From positions 1 to 64,000 of the forward strand of contig JAGCCP010000007.1 of NCBI GenBank assembly GCA_017651625.1: DNA of 64,000 nucleotides. The letters are read 5' to 3'. The translations under genes were made by a program, and so were the position numbers. Numbering within the stretch: position 1 is the stretch's first letter; each line of letters begins with the position of its first letter. Below are positions 55,164 to 63,723 of the stretch, piece after piece. The notes under the pieces are model-generated. The model did not search any database, was not told the origin of the DNA, and saw nothing but the letters and a program-made list of their open reading frames with translations. Source of the DNA: Candidatus Ruminimicrobiellum bubulum (lineage in GTDB: Bacteria > Elusimicrobiota > Endomicrobiia > Endomicrobiales > Endomicrobiaceae).

Positions 55164-55205
55164 TTGTTTATCACTCACTACTTTTATTTTTTAATTACAA
55201 GCATT

Positions 55206-55234
55206 ATTTTATTTTTTTTATTTTATTTTGTCAA
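55206..55234 (-). promoter_or_regulatory. Promoter of the HTH (and probably H1-like) gene
   Basis: Minus strand perfect TTGACA (55229-55234), 17 bases, TAAAAT (55206-55211). This predicts a start near 55199, before both candidate start codons. The surrounding gap 55179-55392 is extremely AT-rich and holds no gene. Confidence 0.6.
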
Positions 55235-55392
55235 TAGTTATTTTTTATTATTCTTTTTTTTATTTTCTTATTAAATTAATTTTGTTATTACTAAAATTTT
55301 TTGTTTATTACTATAACTTATGTTTTATACTGCTTTATTGTTTTATTTTACTATTTGTTATTAAACATTATTATTTCTTATATGTCAAGTAT

Positions 55393-55421
55393 TTTACTTT
55401 TTTTTTATTTAGTAGTATAAT
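55393..55421 (+). promoter_or_regulatory. Promoter of the amidohydrolase gene
   Basis: TTTACT (55393-55398), 17 bases, TATAAT (55416-55421). The -10 box ends 10 bases before the ATG at 55432, so a leaderless or near-leaderless mRNA is predicted. Confidence 0.5.
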
Positions 55422-55431
55422 CTTATCTATT

Positions 55432-56223
55432 ATGGATATAATAGATTTCCATACTCATATGTGGCCCGAGAAAGTCGCAGAAAAGGCCAAAGAATATTTG
55501 GCACAATCTTTTAAAATGCCTATGACGGCACTCCCAATCGAAAAAAATGTTTTAGAAGAGATGGATAAAAACGGTGTTACAAAAAGTGTAATAGCGTCTG
55601 TTGCTTCACGCCCTAGCCAAGTTGAACATATAAATAATTGGTTATTCGGTTTGAACTCCGATAGATTCATAAAATTTGCATCTTTACATCCGTTTTATGA
55701 AAAATGGTCTTACGAACTTGACAGAATAAAAGATAATGCTCAGGGAATAAAAATCCAACCTGAATTTCAAATGTTTTATATTGATGATGAAAGAGTGTTT
55801 CCGATGTATGAAAAAATTCAAAAATTACAAATTCCGCTTCTGTTTCATTGCGGATACGAATTATCGACCGGATTAACTCAAGCAGGACCAAAACAAATGT
55901 TAAATGTAAAAAAGCATTTTCCCGAGATAACATTTGTCGCCGCACACATGGGCGGATTTAAATTATGGGACGAAGTTGAAAATTCAATCATAGGTGACGA
56001 TTATTTTTATATCGATACTTCCTCAGCTTTATCTTTTATGAAAGAAGATCAGATCTACAGATTTTTAAATAAACATAACAAAAATAAAATTTTGTTCGGA
56101 ACAGATTTTCCCGTAGGTAATCATAAAAAAGAAATAGAATTAATTAAAAATTTAAATATAGATGAAGAATTCAAAGAAAAAATTTTTCATTTAAATGCAG
56201 AAAAACTTTTAAACTTAAAATAA
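55432..56223 (+). CDS. Amidohydrolase-2 family metal-dependent hydrolase
   Basis: 263 residues from ATG 55432 (MDIIDFHTHMWPEK); the frame is open to 55228, but that part is T-rich non-coding sequence containing the promoter. Motifs: IDFHTHMW (two metal His), LLFHCGYE, FVAAHMGG, and LFGTDFPVG (catalytic Asp). The family includes decarboxylases and amide or lactone hydrolases; the substrate is unknown. Its stop touches the ATG of the next gene. Confidence 0.85.
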   Translation: MDIIDFHTHMWPEKVAEKAKEYLAQSFKMPMTALPIEKNVLEEMDKNGVTKSVIASVASRPSQVEHINNWLFGLNSDRFIKFASLHPFYEKWSYELDRIKDNAQGIKIQPEFQMFYIDDERVFPMYEKIQKLQIPLLFHCGYELSTGLTQAGPKQMLNVKKHFPEITFVAAHMGGFKLWDEVENSIIGDDYFYIDTSSALSFMKEDQIYRFLNKHNKNKILFGTDFPVGNHKKEIELIKNLNIDEEFKEKIFHLNAEKLLNLK

Positions 56224-56805
56224 ATGTTTAAAAATGTTTATTTATTTTTATTTTTTATATATATGTTAACATCTTGCTCTAGTAATGATCTAATCAAAAA
56301 TAATTCCATTGTTTGTTTCGGTGACAGTTTAACCTACGGATATGGTGCAACCAACGGACAAACATATCCTTATTTTTTACAACAATATACAGAGTTTCCC
56401 GTAATAAATAAAGGTATCAACGGAAACACATCAAAAAACGGATTAGACAGAATAGATGACATATTACAATTTAAAAATTCTATTGTAATAGTAGAATTCG
56501 GTGCTAACGATTTTTTTCAACAAATTCCGATTTCCGAAACTAAAAAAAATATGACAATGATTGTCAACAAATTAAAACAAAACAACGACATTGTTGTTCT
56601 TGTTTCTATCGAAGATAAACAATTGAGTCAATTATATAACATGTTAAAATCTTTAGCCAAAGAACAAAATGTTTTGTTTGTAGAGGGTATATTAAACAAA
56701 ATTTGGGATAACAGCAATTTACTTTCCGATGATGTCCACCCTAATTCAAACGGTTACAAATTGGTTGCGGATAAAATCTATAAAGGCATCAAACATTTGC
56801 TTTAA
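56224..56805 (+). CDS. SGNH/GDSL-family lipoprotein hydrolase (TesA-like)
   Basis: 193 residues. Lipobox MLTSC (Cys18) makes it a probable lipoprotein. Block I FGDSLTYGYG (Ser35), block III IVEFGANDFF, and block V SDDVHPNSNGYK (Asp/His) give the SGNH catalytic set. It should be an esterase, thioesterase or lysophospholipase in the envelope. It starts directly at the amidohydrolase stop. A mini-hairpin (56806-56822) follows its stop at once. Confidence 0.86.
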   Translation: MFKNVYLFLFFIYMLTSCSSNDLIKNNSIVCFGDSLTYGYGATNGQTYPYFLQQYTEFPVINKGINGNTSKNGLDRIDDILQFKNSIVIVEFGANDFFQQIPISETKKNMTMIVNKLKQNNDIVVLVSIEDKQLSQLYNMLKSLAKEQNVLFVEGILNKIWDNSNLLSDDVHPNSNGYKLVADKIYKGIKHLL

Positions 56806-56990
56806 AAATCGCAAAGCGATTTCTTGTTTATAGCTTTTCGTTTGTGGTTTGCAGTTTGTTGTAAAAATTCACAAAGTGAATTTTTTAATAATTATCAGAA
56901 ATTTTGCCCCGCAAAATTTAACATTAAACTATAAACTGTACTTTCTATACATCCATGCATCCATTCCTCAAATTTTACTCCGTAAAATTT
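56806..56990. repeat. Cluster of four mini-hairpins with three-base loops
   Basis: AAATCGC-AAA-GCGATTT (56806-56822), AAAAATTCAC-AAA-GTGAATTTTT (56863-56885), AAATTTTGC-CCC-GCAAAATTT (56899-56919) and AAATTTTAC-TCC-GTAAAATTT (56970-56990). Between them lie weaker inverted words (GCAGTTTG / ATAAACTGT). No gene is seen in 56806-57051. Confidence 0.8.
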
Positions 56991-56994
56991 CTAA

Positions 56995-57023
56995 TTGAAT
57001 ATTTTTTATAAAATATATATAAT
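56995..57023 (+). promoter_or_regulatory. Promoter of nfnAB
   Basis: TTGAAT (56995-57000), 17 bases, TATAAT (57018-57023). The predicted start is near 57030 with a leader of about 22 bases that includes GAGAAAG before ATG 57052. Confidence 0.6.
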
Positions 57024-57051
57024 TTTTGAAATTTATAATGGTGAGAAAGAT

Positions 57052-57903
57052 ATGTTTAAGATTATAAAAAAAGAAGTTTTATCGTCAGTAATTAAAAGTT
57101 TTGAAATCGAAGCTCCGGATATTGCAAAAAATATTAAATCCGGTCAATTTATAGTTTTGAGATTGCACGAAAAAGGTGAAAGATTTCCGTTAACCGTTGC
57201 GGGCAAAAACTTGGAAAAAGGAACTATAAAAATAATATTTCAAGAAGCAGGTAAATCAACAACCGAACTCGGCAACTTGAAAGAAGGCGACTATATAAGA
57301 GATATCGTCGGACCCTTGGGGAAACCTACCGAAATAGAAAATTTCGGAACAGTTGTTGCGATGGCTGGTGGAGTCGGAACTGCGGAACTTTTACCTGTTA
57401 TAAGTGATTTATTAAAAGCAGGTAACAAAGTTATTACCATTGTTGGTGCAAGAAACAAAGATTTGTTGTTGCTACAAGATGAACTTAAAGCAAACTCAAC
57501 CGAACTTTTAACTGCTACCGACGACGGCTCTTACGGGATAAAAGGTTTTGTTACTAACGTTTTAGCAGATGTAATAAAAAGAGAAAAAGTTAATATAGTT
57601 TATGCAATCGGACCGGTTCCGATGATGAAAGCAGTATCTAACATAACAAAAGAACACAACTTAAAAACTCTTGTATCGTTAAATCCTATAATGGTAGACG
57701 GAACGGGAATGTGCGGTGCATGCAGAGTAAGTGTAGATAAAAAAATAAGATTTGCTTGTGTGGACGGACCTGAATTCGACGGACATTTAGTGGATTGGGA
57801 CGAACTTACAAGCCGTTTAAAAGCATTCAAAGAAAATGAAAAAATAGCTTTAGAAAAATATAAAAATATTCTTAACATGGAGTGCAAATGCCACAAAGAA
57901 TAA
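57052..57903 (+). CDS. nfnA: NfnA-type ferredoxin-NADP reductase / sulfide dehydrogenase subunit
   Basis: 283 residues from ATG 57052; an earlier in-frame TTG at 56995 is part of the -35 box. FAD-binding domain (QFIVLRLHEKGERFPLTV), NAD-binding VVAMAGGVGTAELLPVI, and a C-terminal 2Fe-2S site in GTGMCGACRVSVD and FACVDGPEFDGHLVDW. With NfnB it forms the electron-bifurcating NADH-dependent ferredoxin:NADP oxidoreductase, or the related SudAB enzyme. It overlaps nfnB by 16 bases. Confidence 0.88.
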   Translation: MFKIIKKEVLSSVIKSFEIEAPDIAKNIKSGQFIVLRLHEKGERFPLTVAGKNLEKGTIKIIFQEAGKSTTELGNLKEGDYIRDIVGPLGKPTEIENFGTVVAMAGGVGTAELLPVISDLLKAGNKVITIVGARNKDLLLLQDELKANSTELLTATDDGSYGIKGFVTNVLADVIKREKVNIVYAIGPVPMMKAVSNITKEHNLKTLVSLNPIMVDGTGMCGACRVSVDKKIRFACVDGPEFDGHLVDWDELTSRLKAFKENEKIALEKYKNILNMECKCHKE

Positions 57904-59258
57904 AGATGGTCGAAAGAGACCCTAACGTAAGAAATAAAGATTTTGAAGAAGTAAATTTAGGATATAGCGACGAGCAAGCATTAACGGAAGCAAAAAGATG
58001 TTTGCATTGTAAAAATCCTATGTGTGTAACCGGATGCCCCGTAGAGGTTGATATTCCTGCATTCATACACGAATTGGCAAACAACAACCCTGCCGGTGCA
58101 ATAAAAGTTATTAAGACAAAAAGTAACTTACCTGCAGTTTGCGGTAGAGTTTGTCCTCAAGAAAAGCAGTGTGAAAGCAAATGTATATTAGGTATCAAAC
58201 AAGAACCTATAGCTATAGGTAATCTTGAAAGATATTCTGCAGATTGGGCTGCAAAAAACATTAAAGAAGAAAAGTTTGATATAAAACCTAACGGAATAAA
58301 GGTTGCTGTTATCGGTTCCGGTCCTGCAGGTCTTACTTGTGCCGGAGATTTGGCAAAATTAGGTTACGATGTTACGATATTTGAATCGTTACATGATAGC
58401 GGCGGAGTTTTAAGATACGGTATTCCGGAATTCAGATTACCGGTAGCAGTTTTAGATAAAGAAGTAGATTCGTTGAAAAAGCTCGGAATAAAATTTATAT
58501 TTAACTATTTAATAGGCAGAACAAAAACCGTAGAAGATTTGTTTAACGAAGGATTCAAAGCAATATTTGTAGGAACAGGTGCAGGACTACCAACGTTCCC
58601 CGGAGTTGAAGGTGAAAATCTTAACAACATTTATTCGGCAAACGAATTTTTAGTTAGAATAAATTTAATGAATGCTTTCCAGTTCCCGGAATATGACACT
58701 CCGGTACATAAAGGTAAAAATGTTGTTGTTATCGGTGGCGGAAACACGGCAATGGATTCCGTAAGAACGGCAAAAAGAATCGGAGCAGAATCCGTAAAAT
58801 TGTTGTATAGAAGAACACAAAACGAAATGCCTGCAAGACTTGAAGAAAGAAAGCATGCTTTGGAAGAAGGTATTGAGTTCATAGAATTAACGGCACCTAA
58901 AAAATTCATTTCCGATGATAAAGGATTTGTAAAAGCGGTAGAATGTGTAAAAATGCAATTGACTGAACCTGATGCTTCAGGAAGAAGAAAACCGGTGGAA
59001 ATCGAAGGTTCAAACTTTGTAATAGAAACAGATTTGGTTATACTTGCATTAGGATTAAATCCTAACCCGATATTACCTTCATTAACAAAAGGTTTACAAA
59101 CAGATAAAAAAGGTCATCTTATAGTTGACGACAAATTTATGACAACAAGAGAAGGAATATTTGCAGGTGGCGATATAGCCGGTGGTAGCACTGTTATTCA
59201 AGCTATGGGTATGGGTAAACAAGCCGCGAAAAATATTCATACATACTTAACAAAATAA
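57888..59258 (+). CDS. nfnB: NfnB-type GltD-like flavoprotein subunit
   Basis: 456 residues from ATG 57888, set by GGAG five bases upstream. N-terminal iron-sulfur domain CLHCKNPMCVTGCPVEVDIP and CGRVCPQEKQCESKC, then FAD-binding VAVIGSGPAGLTCAGDLAKL and NADP-binding VVVIGGGNTAMDSVRTAKRI. It resembles the glutamate synthase small subunit but is identified by its NfnA partner. It links NADPH, NADH and ferredoxin pools, as expected in an anaerobe. Confidence 0.88.
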   Translation: MPQRIKMVERDPNVRNKDFEEVNLGYSDEQALTEAKRCLHCKNPMCVTGCPVEVDIPAFIHELANNNPAGAIKVIKTKSNLPAVCGRVCPQEKQCESKCILGIKQEPIAIGNLERYSADWAAKNIKEEKFDIKPNGIKVAVIGSGPAGLTCAGDLAKLGYDVTIFESLHDSGGVLRYGIPEFRLPVAVLDKEVDSLKKLGIKFIFNYLIGRTKTVEDLFNEGFKAIFVGTGAGLPTFPGVEGENLNNIYSANEFLVRINLMNAFQFPEYDTPVHKGKNVVVIGGGNTAMDSVRTAKRIGAESVKLLYRRTQNEMPARLEERKHALEEGIEFIELTAPKKFISDDKGFVKAVECVKMQLTEPDASGRRKPVEIEGSNFVIETDLVILALGLNPNPILPSLTKGLQTDKKGHLIVDDKFMTTREGIFAGGDIAGGSTVIQAMGMGKQAAKNIHTYLTK

Positions 59259-59275
59259 TTAACTTAATCAATAAC

Positions 59276-59312
59276 AAAAAAACAGGGATAATAAAAATCC
59301 CTGTTTTTTTTT
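59276..59312. terminator. Bidirectional terminator between nfnB and the RCC1 gene
   Basis: AAAAAAACAGGGAT / ATCCCTGTTTTTTT hairpin with T-run on one side and A-run on the other. It serves both convergent genes. Confidence 0.85.
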
Positions 59313-59327
59313 GTTGTATAGATAATA

Positions 59328-61037
59328 TTAATTTAAATCCCAGTCTTGAACATCACACTGATCGTAATAATTGTTACCTGCAAAAACTGTTGTTCCGTTA
59401 CCTTTTAATCCTATTGTATAATTTAGTCCCGCAGATATTTCTGTTATATTTTGCCAATCTTCAACATCACATTGTCCATAGGAGTTATCTCCTGTAGAAA
59501 TAACAGTCCCATCTTTTCTGAGACCTACAGTATGTTCTTCTGCAGCAGATATTGCAACTATATTTTCTCTACCTGCTATATTACATTGCCAATTGGAATT
59601 ATTACCTACTGCAACAACAGTTTTATTTTTTAATAAACCTACGGTATGATATTGCCCTGCAGAAATTTCAATAATACCACCCCAATCTCTAACATCACAT
59701 TGTCTGTTTTTATTATTACCAACAGCAACAACCGTTCCGTCTTCTTTTAATCCAACGGTATGATATCCCCCGGCCGATATTGCCACTATCTCTTTCCACT
59801 TTGTCACACCGCACTGTCCAAACAGATTATCACCTACCGCAATAACAGTTCCGTCTTCTTTTAATCCGACAGTAAAATCTTTTCCTGCGGATATTGCAAC
59901 TATGTGTTCCCATTTCGAAACATTACACTGTCCGTAATAATTGTTACCGCAAGCAACTACAGTTCCGTCTTTTTTAAGACCGACAGTATGACAATTACCG
60001 GCAGATATCGAAACTATATCGTGCCAATGCGAAACATCACATTGCCCGTTATCGTTATTCCCGCAAGCAATCACCGTTCCGTTTTTCTTTAATCCGACGG
60101 TATGATATCCTCCTGAAGCCAACGATTTATATTTTGTACTTTTTATTTTGTATATTGCTTTATATTTGCAGAGTTTACTTATTCCTTTAAACATTATTGA
60201 ATTTTGGACATCTATTATTTTTTCTGTTTTCATTCCCAAATGTTTAACATTAAAAGCGGTTAATTCTTTTTCAAAATTGTCATTTACGGAAAACATTGGT
60301 TCTATTACAAATTGATACTGTGTTTGTAACATTAGTTCAACGTTTTCTTTTCCGATACCTAAAAAATCGTATTCCAATGAGTATTTATTCTTATTGTATT
60401 TTATATTCATAATAAAATCGCTAACATTCATTTCGTCTATGGATATTAATTTTGCTTTTTGTTCTTCTTCGGAATAAAATTTTTCGGATTGAAAATATTT
60501 TAATTTTTCCGTAAATGGTGCCGTAACATATATCATCGAATATAATATCTCGTTTTCGTTTTCGGATAAATCTCTTTTTTTGTTCTCTTCCAAACTTTCC
60601 TTTTTTCTTTCTATTCTTTCTTTATACTCATCCGCGGTTTCCCACTGACTCCTTTTTATACTGTTATACGACAACTTTATCTGCTCATCGTAAAAAGATA
60701 TTATTCTCTTTTTATTCTTTTCCAGTATCTTTTCGAATTCATCTGTTAATTCTGTTATTTCCTGCTTTACTTTTACAGCTTCTTGTATTACCTGTTGTAT
60801 AGTAATATCTTCATTACCATCCCATTCATCTATCATTAGTTGGGCTTTTTCTTCCAATCTCTTTGTTTCAATTTGAGTTTCAAGATCTATCTTTTTTATA
60901 ACATCTTTTTCTTGTTCTATTTGTATATTTAGTTCCATCAACTCTTGCTTTATTTGTCTTTGTTTTTGAGTTTGTTGTGCAAAACATATGCCGCTAAACA
61001 AAATTGTCATTATTGCAAATAAAATAAACTTTTTCAT
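59328..61037 (-). CDS. Secreted protein with coiled-coil N-half and seven RCC1-like repeats
   Basis: 569 residues. Signal peptide (SGICFA-QQ). Residues about 22-165 are a Q/E/K-rich coiled coil; about 170-305 is a beta-rich middle. Residues about 308-569 are seven repeats of 38 residues, consensus HTVGLKxDGTVxAxGNNxxGQCxV then a Trp and ISAG. This is the RCC1/BNR-type seven-bladed propeller. Each blade has the same Cys, so seven Cys may lie on one face. The protein is exported and likely anchored or oligomeric through the coil; its ligand is unknown. A promoter lies at 61090-61118. Confidence 0.82.
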   Translation of the reverse strand: MKKFILFAIMTILFSGICFAQQTQKQRQIKQELMELNIQIEQEKDVIKKIDLETQIETKRLEEKAQLMIDEWDGNEDITIQQVIQEAVKVKQEITELTDEFEKILEKNKKRIISFYDEQIKLSYNSIKRSQWETADEYKERIERKKESLEENKKRDLSENENEILYSMIYVTAPFTEKLKYFQSEKFYSEEEQKAKLISIDEMNVSDFIMNIKYNKNKYSLEYDFLGIGKENVELMLQTQYQFVIEPMFSVNDNFEKELTAFNVKHLGMKTEKIIDVQNSIMFKGISKLCKYKAIYKIKSTKYKSLASGGYHTVGLKKNGTVIACGNNDNGQCDVSHWHDIVSISAGNCHTVGLKKDGTVVACGNNYYGQCNVSKWEHIVAISAGKDFTVGLKEDGTVIAVGDNLFGQCGVTKWKEIVAISAGGYHTVGLKEDGTVVAVGNNKNRQCDVRDWGGIIEISAGQYHTVGLLKNKTVVAVGNNSNWQCNIAGRENIVAISAAEEHTVGLRKDGTVISTGDNSYGQCDVEDWQNITEISAGLNYTIGLKGNGTTVFAGNNYYDQCDVQDWDLN

Positions 61038-61089
61038 ATTACTTTCCGATTCGTTTTATCTATCCTAATTATTAAATTACAAGTTAAAT

Positions 61090-61118
61090 ATAATACTATC
61101 TTATTTAATAAATTGCAA
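61090..61118 (-). promoter_or_regulatory. Candidate promoter of the RCC1 gene
   Basis: Minus strand TTGCAA (61113-61118), 17 bases, TATTAT (61090-61095). The rest of 61038-61268 is AT-rich and I see no gene in it. Confidence 0.4.
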
Positions 61119-61268
61119 CTTAATTCTTTATTTTCATCATATATATTGTACAACGTTTTAATCGTATAAAGTATATTATATTATACACTAAATCATATAA
61201 TATATAATTTATAATGCATTATATTTTTAAAGCACATACTTTCAGAGTAAGTAAACAAATCAACCATT

Positions 61269-61727
61269 TCAGGCATTTAGATACTTTACGGGGATTTTGA
61301 CTATACATTTTTTTACTGTCTTTTGACAGCATAAAGGGGCATGAGTATCTTCCGGGAAAAATATTGCAAATTCCCCTTTCTTTAAATTTATGTATGTGTC
61401 AGGAATGTTTGAATAAAAAGATATATCTTTTTTAGAATTATACTTTTTTAATACTTTAAACTTCCTATCAAAAAATTTCCAACCTATTTTTTCTTTACCC
61501 GAAATAACATACTGTAAATCTATATACTTTTTATGCTTTTCCAATACTTGCTCTTTTTTAGGTTTTGGCTCACAAGTTTGAACTATAGCATAAATACTTT
61601 TTGTTATATTATATTTACCATCTAAAGTTTTAGAATTAATATTTTTGTTTATATAATCAAAAACTATATCTAACTGTGGAAAAAAATTTAATATATTCTT
61701 ACAATTCTTTACTGATGATACTAACAC
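61269..61727 (-). CDS. YhcH/YjgK/YiaL-family protein
   Basis: 152 residues. LEKHKKYIDLQYVISGKEKI, INLKKGEFAIFFPEDTHAP and the final KCIVKIPVKYL match the YhcH/YiaL (DUF386) cupin-like family, associated with sialic acid or other sugar-acid metabolism (for example anomerase-type roles). The start is GTG at 61727 after a GGGGGAG ribosome site. Metal-ligand His residues (KHKKYID, THAP) are present. No sugar catabolic partner is near. Confidence 0.82.
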   Translation of the reverse strand: MLVSSVKNCKNILNFFPQLDIVFDYINKNINSKTLDGKYNITKSIYAIVQTCEPKPKKEQVLEKHKKYIDLQYVISGKEKIGWKFFDRKFKVLKKYNSKKDISFYSNIPDTYINLKKGEFAIFFPEDTHAPLCCQKTVKKCIVKIPVKYLNA

Positions 61728-61786
61728 CCTACTCCCCCTCTTTGCTGTTTCGCCGTTAATTATACATTGTAAATTATAAATTGTCG

Positions 61787-62830
61787 TTAAAACGCTTCCA
61801 TCAACGTAAAATATGTTGCTTGCGATTCATTCGAAAACGCAAAATCTATTCTAAAATTCATTCTAGGATTATCTTTTATCTTTATTCTCAGTCCAAAACC
61901 GCTGGCGGTTTTTATTTCGTTTAAATCCACATCTTCCAAACTATCGTAAACATTTCCTACACCGGTAAATAACGCTAACCATATACTATTGGTTATTTTT
62001 ATTTTAAGTTCCGGCTGAAAAGTTAATAATATATTGTCTACAAATCTATTGGCATAAAAACCTCTTAATATATTAGATCCTCCTAAAGCAGGCAATGTTT
62101 GTACCGGAGCAATTCCATTTATAAACTCACTATAAAGTTGATAAGAAAACAATATTTTCTTTTCATAAATATAAAAATAATTTCTAAAATCAAACTTTGT
62201 TATCGAATAATTATATTTACTTCCGAATCTATTATTATAAAGGAGATAATCAGCTCTCATTAATATTCCCTTTGTAGGATATATATTGCTGTTTCTTGTA
62301 TCGAATTTGGCTTTAAATCCAAAACCGGAAATAACTCCGTCCGTTTTACAATATTGAAGTTGTCCGTCGTCATCCGTATCTTGTACGGTCATATCCGATA
62401 AATCGTATTGTATACCGAACATCAAATTTTCTAATATTTTTCTTGAAAAGCCTACTCCAAAACTGCAAGCTCTGTTAACAAATTCTTCTTCATTATCCTT
62501 TATGGTATTATTACCTACACCATAAAACTTTCTTAAAAAATTTGTATAAATAACTTTACCTTCCAACAAATAATTTTGATTATCAAAATAAAGTGAAGGT
62601 GCAGCTCCTATAGAAAACTGATTTTTTAATGTATATAAGGCAAACAGGTTCAGTGATGAAAAATATTTATGTTCATCTTTCTTGAAATTTAATATATCGG
62701 TAAAAACCAAACCTAAACTTGTTTCCGGAGCATAAAAAGGGAACAAGAAAAAAATATTTTTCGATTGACTATAAACATTCGATGAAAGTAATATTAATAT
62801 TAGTGATATTGTTATAAGAATTTTTTTCAT
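61787..62830 (-). CDS. Omp85-superfamily barrel without POTRA domains
   Basis: 347 residues. Signal peptide (LLSSNVYS-QS). The rest is the bacterial surface antigen (D15) barrel: FDTRNSNIYPTKGILMRADY, LPALGGSNILRGFYANRFVD with the LRGF lid-lock motif, and a C-terminal TYFTLMEAF. BamA and TamA carry POTRA repeats before the barrel; none fits here. Such short relatives may insert lipids or proteins or act in patatin-like export. It follows the CDF transporter with a 4-base overlap. Confidence 0.84.
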   Translation of the reverse strand: MKKILITISLILILLSSNVYSQSKNIFFLFPFYAPETSLGLVFTDILNFKKDEHKYFSSLNLFALYTLKNQFSIGAAPSLYFDNQNYLLEGKVIYTNFLRKFYGVGNNTIKDNEEEFVNRACSFGVGFSRKILENLMFGIQYDLSDMTVQDTDDDGQLQYCKTDGVISGFGFKAKFDTRNSNIYPTKGILMRADYLLYNNRFGSKYNYSITKFDFRNYFYIYEKKILFSYQLYSEFINGIAPVQTLPALGGSNILRGFYANRFVDNILLTFQPELKIKITNSIWLALFTGVGNVYDSLEDVDLNEIKTASGFGLRIKIKDNPRMNFRIDFAFSNESQATYFTLMEAF

Positions 62831-63723
62831 TTATTTTGTTTACTCTCTATTTCATTAAATGGTTCCAAATGTATAAGTACATCCAAAATATCTTCGTTCG
62901 ATTTCATAAGATTTAATTTTACTTCTTCGGAAATATCGTGCCCTTCTTGAACCGAAATATGACCATCAACCAATATGTGCATATCAACAAAAAAAGTTTC
63001 ACCTGCTTTTCTTGTTCTTATATCGTGAACTTCTCTAACATCTTTTGTTTGTAATGCAATCTGTTCTATTTTAGATAAAGTTTCACTATCTACACTTTCA
63101 TCTAAAATATTCAATATAGACTTTTTAAATATTTTATATGCAGGATAAATAATAAATACAGATACCACAATAGCACCTATAGCATCAAGCCATATTAGTT
63201 TAGGGAATATTGCTGCTATTATAATTACTATTGCTACAGGTAAAGAACTTATTGCATCTGACCTATGATGCCAAGCATTAGCTTTTACCGCCGGAGATTT
63301 TAATATATTTGCTTTTTTTACCGTATATCTATAAAGCCACTCTTTTGATATTATAGATAACATTGCACCGACAAATGCCACTAAACTCGGAGACTGTATA
63401 TCGTTTTGTTTCAATGCCAGTATAGCTTTAGTAAAAATAGATATACCTACTAAAGCAAGTGCTATAGCAATAAAAATTGTAACCAACAATTCTATTTTTC
63501 TGTGCCCGTATTGATGTTCTTCATCCGCGGGAGCTAACCAATATTTTACACCGAAGATTATAGATAAATCTGTCGCCAAATCGGAAAAACTGTGAACACC
63601 ATCGGCTATTAATGCCTGACTATTACCCACATATCCTATAACAAGTTTTGTTATTGATAAAAACAAGTTTACTACTATTCCAACAACGGTAACATTTTTT
63701 ATTTCTTTTTCTTTATTTTCCAT
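62827..63723 (-). CDS. Cation diffusion facilitator (CDF) metal efflux transporter
   Basis: 298 residues. Six membrane helices; metal sites ADGVHSFSDLATDL (HxxxD) and NAWHHRSDAISSLP (HxxxD); C-terminal cytoplasmic ferredoxin-like domain with VREVHDIRTRKAGETFFVDM and HISVQEGHDISEEV. It exports Zn2+, Fe2+ or Mn2+ in exchange for protons. It is coupled at both ends, to the SpoU methylase (11-base overlap) and the Omp85-like barrel. Confidence 0.92.
   Translation of the reverse strand: MENKEKEIKNVTVVGIVVNLFLSITKLVIGYVGNSQALIADGVHSFSDLATDLSIIFGVKYWLAPADEEHQYGHRKIELLVTIFIAIALALVGISIFTKAILALKQNDIQSPSLVAFVGAMLSIISKEWLYRYTVKKANILKSPAVKANAWHHRSDAISSLPVAIVIIIAAIFPKLIWLDAIGAIVVSVFIIYPAYKIFKKSILNILDESVDSETLSKIEQIALQTKDVREVHDIRTRKAGETFFVDMHILVDGHISVQEGHDISEEVKLNLMKSNEDILDVLIHLEPFNEIESKQNK

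Noticed and set aside
55228-55431. Extra 68 hydrophobic residues before the amidohydrolase
   Set aside because: The sequence is extremely T-rich, contains the -35/-10 promoter, and the enzyme family starts at the DFHTH motif near ATG 55432.
59328-60120. Tandem DNA repeat or assembly artefact
   Set aside because: The 114-base periodicity is a protein repeat; the seven units differ at many codons and keep the frame.
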